DNA of 9,916 nt from Candidatus Aminicenantota bacterium (GTDB lineage Bacteria > Acidobacteriota > Aminicenantia > UBA2199): the NCBI GenBank assembly GCA_030671465.1, contig DAOVIP010000038.1, positions 1 through 9,916 of the forward strand, read 5' to 3'. The notes beneath the pieces were generated by a model, which worked only from the letters and a program-made list of their open reading frames with translations, did not search any database and had not been told where the DNA came from. A program made the translations under genes and the position numbers. Of the stretch, positions 7,164-9,916 are shown in pieces (the first letter of the stretch is position 1; every line of letters begins with the position of its first letter).

Positions 7164-8606
7164 TTAAAATGATGAATCCTGCTTCAACAGGTGATCGGGA
7201 TCCATCAGGATGGTGCAGGTGACATGGGATCCCACCCCGGCATGGCTGATGGCCAGGCCCCGTTTGGCTCCATTGACCTGCAGGTTGGTCCAGTCAGCAG
7301 GTTTTTCCCGCCGGAAGGCTTTCCAGCGATTTTCATCTCCGTGGATTTTCTCCCAGATTCCCCAGATGTGGTTGGCGATTTCGAAAGTCTGCATGATTCC
7401 GGTGGCACCAACGGCGTGCATGCAGCCGATCAGGCCTCCGGATAGGTTGGAGGGGAGTTTTCCCGGCTGACCGGTTTTGGGATTGGTGTGATAACAATCA
7501 CCGGATTCCACATAAGTCCTGCCCTGACCGTAGGGCCGGATTCCGATATCTTCATAGGTCTGAATATCGCTGATGGTAAAGGCATCGTGAAGTTCAATCA
7601 CATCGAGGTCTTCGCAGGGATCGTTCACACCGGCCATGCGATAGCCGTAGTAAGCACACATCCGGGCTCCCAGGAAAGCCGAGAATCCGGGATAACGTCC
7701 GGCACCCGGGAAGCGGTTCTCCAGATCTTCATACAAGTCCGGGGTTTCGTTGGGAAGCAGGGGGATGTCCATGGGCCGCCGGTCTGCCGGTCGCAGGGTA
7801 TGAGAACCGGCCGTTACCCAGATACGCAGCGGTTTGATATCGGAATTTCTGGCAATTTCCATGGCGGTCTTTTCATCGGCGATAATCGCGCAGGCCGCCC
7901 CGACACTCATCAGGCAGCAGTCCAGAGCTCGCAGGGGATAGGCCACCACCGGTGAATTGAGAACATCTTCGACAGTGATTTTCATGGGGGACTGGGCAAA
8001 GGGGTTCATGCGGGCATAGCCGTGGTGCTTCACTGAAATTTCAGCTAAGGTCTTGCGGAAAGAGTCCTCTTCCTTGCCGAATACCTGCCAGTAGCGCTGG
8101 GCCATGACTGCATAGTATCCGGTGTAAATATGTCCCAACGGGGATTCCCAGTCTTTATCAGCAGCACAGGAAATGAGAAAATTGCCTTCATCAGTGGGAA
8201 CTTCATCCATGCGTTCCCAACCCATGGCCAGCACGCAATCCGAGTAACCGGAGGCCACGGTTTTGGCGGCTTCCCACAGGGTAGAACCACCGGTGGCCCC
8301 GCCGGTCTTGATCCCTACATTGCCTAAGGGATCCAGACCCAGCCGGTCATGTATGACTGCTTCTCCTAGCAGTTGATCACCGAAATGATCGGCAAAATGT
8401 CCGTAATAACAGGAATGGATATAACCCTTTAATTCGGCCGGGGTCAGGTTGACCAGCTCGGCCGCCATGGTCAGGGCATCCACACAGAGCTCTTCGGTCT
8501 TTCTCTCTGGAATGGCCCGGTCGAATTTGGATTGACCGGCAGTAACCAGGTATACCGGTCTCATAAATTGCGGTGTCTTCAACTGATTCTCTGTAAATCT
8601 GATCAT
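7164..8606 (-). CDS. Thiolase-superfamily (SCP-x/lipid-transfer type) protein lacking the nucleophilic cysteine; possible acyl-CoA retro-aldolase
   Basis: The 480-residue protein has the fold motifs of SCP2-type thiolases: GNVGIKTGGATGGSTLWEAA (95-114), VASGYSDCVLAMGWERM (117-133), DVIELHDAFT (335-344) with H340, and NLSGGLIGCMHAVGATG (387-403) with H397. In true thiolases the first motif reads V-E-A-A-C-A-S-G; here the cysteine place is G103, coded GGG, several base changes from TGC/TGT, so this is not a read error. The DUF35 partner just downstream makes the Ltp2-ChsH2 steroid side-chain aldolase the closest known parallel, since there a thiolase fold without thiolase chemistry cleaves beta-hydroxyacyl-CoA. 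The gene opens the operon; a GAGGT ribosome site (8618-8614) lies seven bases before the ATG. It may still act as a thiolase with another nucleophile (C395 in GCMH is near the active site), so function is open. Confidence 0.9.
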   Translation of the reverse strand: MIRFTENQLKTPQFMRPVYLVTAGQSKFDRAIPERKTEELCVDALTMAAELVNLTPAELKGYIHSCYYGHFADHFGDQLLGEAVIHDRLGLDPLGNVGIKTGGATGGSTLWEAAKTVASGYSDCVLAMGWERMDEVPTDEGNFLISCAADKDWESPLGHIYTGYYAVMAQRYWQVFGKEEDSFRKTLAEISVKHHGYARMNPFAQSPMKITVEDVLNSPVVAYPLRALDCCLMSVGAACAIIADEKTAMEIARNSDIKPLRIWVTAGSHTLRPADRRPMDIPLLPNETPDLYEDLENRFPGAGRYPGFSAFLGARMCAYYGYRMAGVNDPCEDLDVIELHDAFTISDIQTYEDIGIRPYGQGRTYVESGDCYHTNPKTGQPGKLPSNLSGGLIGCMHAVGATGIMQTFEIANHIWGIWEKIHGDENRWKAFRREKPADWTNLQVNGAKRGLAISHAGVGSHVTCTILMDPDHLLKQDSSF

Positions 8607-8681
8607 ATGGTTTACCTCACTTATTTTAGATAATAACTAGATGTTAATGGCGAGAATGAAGATTGGTTATCATTAGTTTAT

Positions 8682-8710
8682 ATATTAAAGAAATTTTAAT
8701 TTTTTGTCAA
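8682..8710 (-). promoter_or_regulatory. Probable sigma-70-type promoter of the acyl-CoA operon
   Basis: Reading the minus strand, a perfect -35 box TTGACA (8710-8705) is followed after exactly 17 bases by TAATAT (8687-8682), a 4-of-6 match to TATAAT. Transcription would start near 8675, leaving a leader of about 68 bases before the thiolase-like ATG at 8606. It lies in the very AT-rich gap (8607-8785) between the histidine kinase and the operon. Because chance matches rise in AT-rich DNA, the perfect -35 box and exact spacing carry the weight. No clear operator palindrome or GC-rich terminator hairpin was seen in this gap. Confidence 0.6.
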
Positions 8711-8785
8711 TATGATAAAAATCCAAGTTAAATAAAAAATAAATCATGTAAAAAAAGATGCAATTTCTTATTTTTGATTATTTTT

Positions 8786-9916
8786 TTATTTTAGTATTCT
8801 TTGTATTGTAATACCTAATTCGTCAATTTTGTAAGGTTTTACCACACTTCCCTGGAATCCGTATTTTTTATAATTGGCAATGATGGGATCATTGGAATAA
8901 CCGCTGGATACAATCGCTCTCGCCCGGGGATCCAATTTTAATAATTTTTTAATCGCTTCCTTTCCCCCCATTCCTCCTGGAATTGTTAGGTCCATTATAA
9001 CAACATCAAATGGTTTACCTGATTCAAGGGCCTTTTTATACAACTCCATTGTTTCTTCTCCATTGGTAGCATACTCAACTTTACAGCCCAGGTGATCTAA
9101 CATCATTCCGGTCACATCCCTGACCATCTCTTCATCATCCATGATCAGTATCTTTACTTTTTTTACAAATTTGGTAATTCGGGGTTTTTCCTTTTCTTTA
9201 ATTTTTTTTCTGACTGCCGGAAGATAGATTAGGAGAGTTGTTCCCTTTCCCATTTTAGATTTGGCTTCAATAAAGCCATTGTGTTTTTTTATAATTGAAT
9301 AGCCGGTTGCTAAACCAAGACCACGTCCTTTTTGTTTGGTTGTAAAATACGGATCAAATATTTTCTTTAAATGATCTTCAGGAATGCCTATCCCTTTATC
9401 AATAATAGAAATTTTAACATAATCACCTTTTGGGATTTTTAATTCAGGAGATTTTTTGGCTGATATATTTTCGGCTGTAATATGAACAATACCCCCTCCG
9501 GGCATTGCTTGATCGGCATTGATGATCAGGTTATTGATGACCTGGTTCATCTGATCAATATCCACATCTACATGCCAGAGATTTTGTGGAAAGTCAAATG
9601 CACATTTAACAGTGGATCCTCGTAGGGCAAAGGAAGCTGCATCCTTGATTAAATCATTTATAGGAGTTACTTTTTTTATTGGTTCACCACCTTTGGCAAA
9701 CGTCAGTAATTGTTGGGTTAGGTTTTTGGTCTCTTCGGCAGCTTTTTCCATCTTATCCAGACTCTGCTTTAAACTGTCTTTATTATCAATTTTCAGTTTT
9801 GCCAGGCTTATATTTCCCATGATTCCGGTTAAGAGGTTGTTGAAATCATGGGCTATTCCTCCGGCCAATGCGCCCAGTGATTCCAATCGTTGTGTTCTCT
9901 GAAGCTCCTTTTCAAC
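8786..9916 (-). CDS. Hybrid histidine kinase, C-terminal part (HisKA, HATPase, receiver); start beyond the window
   Basis: The frame is open to the right edge of the window, giving 376 residues; bases 9916-9887 read VEKELQRTQR just before LESLGALAGG, so the TTG at 9886 is not a start and any sensor domain lies outside. Seen in order: HisKA with GGIAHDFNNLL (phospho-accepting H23), HATPase with N-box NLIINADQAM (N133), G1 box DKGIGIPE and G2 GRGLGLATGYS, then a receiver domain with the acidic DD pair (260-261), phospho-acceptor D309 in IMDLTIPGGMGG, and the lysine K360 in VVKPY. All key residues are present, so phosphorelay is expected. The receiver has no output domain, so a downstream phosphotransfer partner or regulator is needed. 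The gene is AT-rich (32% GC in a sampled 60 bases). It lies on the same strand, 179 bases upstream of the operon; a link is possible but unproven. Confidence 0.93.
   Translation of the reverse strand, partial: VEKELQRTQRLESLGALAGGIAHDFNNLLTGIMGNISLAKLKIDNKDSLKQSLDKMEKAAEETKNLTQQLLTFAKGGEPIKKVTPINDLIKDAASFALRGSTVKCAFDFPQNLWHVDVDIDQMNQVINNLIINADQAMPGGGIVHITAENISAKKSPELKIPKGDYVKISIIDKGIGIPEDHLKKIFDPYFTTKQKGRGLGLATGYSIIKKHNGFIEAKSKMGKGTTLLIYLPAVRKKIKEKEKPRITKFVKKVKILIMDDEEMVRDVTGMMLDHLGCKVEYATNGEETMELYKKALESGKPFDVVIMDLTIPGGMGGKEAIKKLLKLDPRARAIVSSGYSNDPIIANYKKYGFQGSVVKPYKIDELGITIQRILK

Noticed and set aside
7488..7955. Plus-strand open frame of 155 codons within the thiolase-like gene; similarly 3436-3822 within aacS.
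   Set aside because: Both are antisense to strongly conserved coding regions, show no family motif and no ribosome site of note; they are composition shadows.
8711..8785. Rho-independent terminator after the histidine kinase gene.
   Set aside because: The stretch is rich in A and T runs but has no GC-rich hairpin before a T-tract.

Overview
The window looks like a chromosomal stretch from an anaerobic, fatty-acid- or ketone-oxidising bacterium, most likely of the Desulfobacterota (deltaproteobacteria) or a relative. This is inferred from gene content: a stand-alone cobalamin-dependent methionine synthase reactivation domain, a DUF523 protein of the deltaproteobacterial DUF523-DUF1722 type, a hybrid histidine kinase with the H-box context GGIAHDFNNLL, and an acyl-CoA degradation operon with a thiolase/DUF35 pair. 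No RNA gene, CRISPR array, transposase or integrase was recognised.

Left part (1-1263, + strand): the last 41 codons of a probable membrane protein overlap by ATGA the start of a MetH-reactivation-like protein. After a 14-base gap comes a DUF523 protein. The DUF523 protein carries the linker that normally leads into a DUF1722 domain, but stops there. Next (1301-2479, + strand) is an AT-rich gene for an AlgJ/AlgX-like SGNH O-acetyltransferase with a membrane anchor and its catalytic residues. It has no visible O-acetylation partner and may have arrived by recombination at the DUF523 break.

Middle (8606 down to 2509, - strand): a five-gene operon, in transcription order a thiolase-superfamily protein, a DUF35 zinc-ribbon/OB-fold partner, an acyl-CoA dehydrogenase, an enoyl-CoA hydratase and acetoacetyl-CoA synthetase. 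A good sigma-70-like promoter (TTGACA, 17 bases, TAATAT) lies just upstream. Two things stand out. The thiolase has Gly where the nucleophilic Cys belongs, so with its DUF35 partner it resembles the Ltp2-ChsH2 retro-aldolases more than a true thiolase. The enoyl-CoA hydratase is interrupted by one in-frame amber codon in an otherwise intact 260-residue frame.

Taken together, the operon could dehydrogenate an acyl-CoA, hydrate it to a beta-hydroxyacyl-CoA, cleave that by retro-aldol chemistry, and activate acetoacetate to acetoacetyl-CoA. This pathway is inference; the substrate is unknown.

Right end (9916 down to 8786, - strand): the C-terminal part of an AT-rich hybrid histidine kinase (HisKA, HATPase, receiver), cut by the window edge. 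Any link to the operon is unproven.
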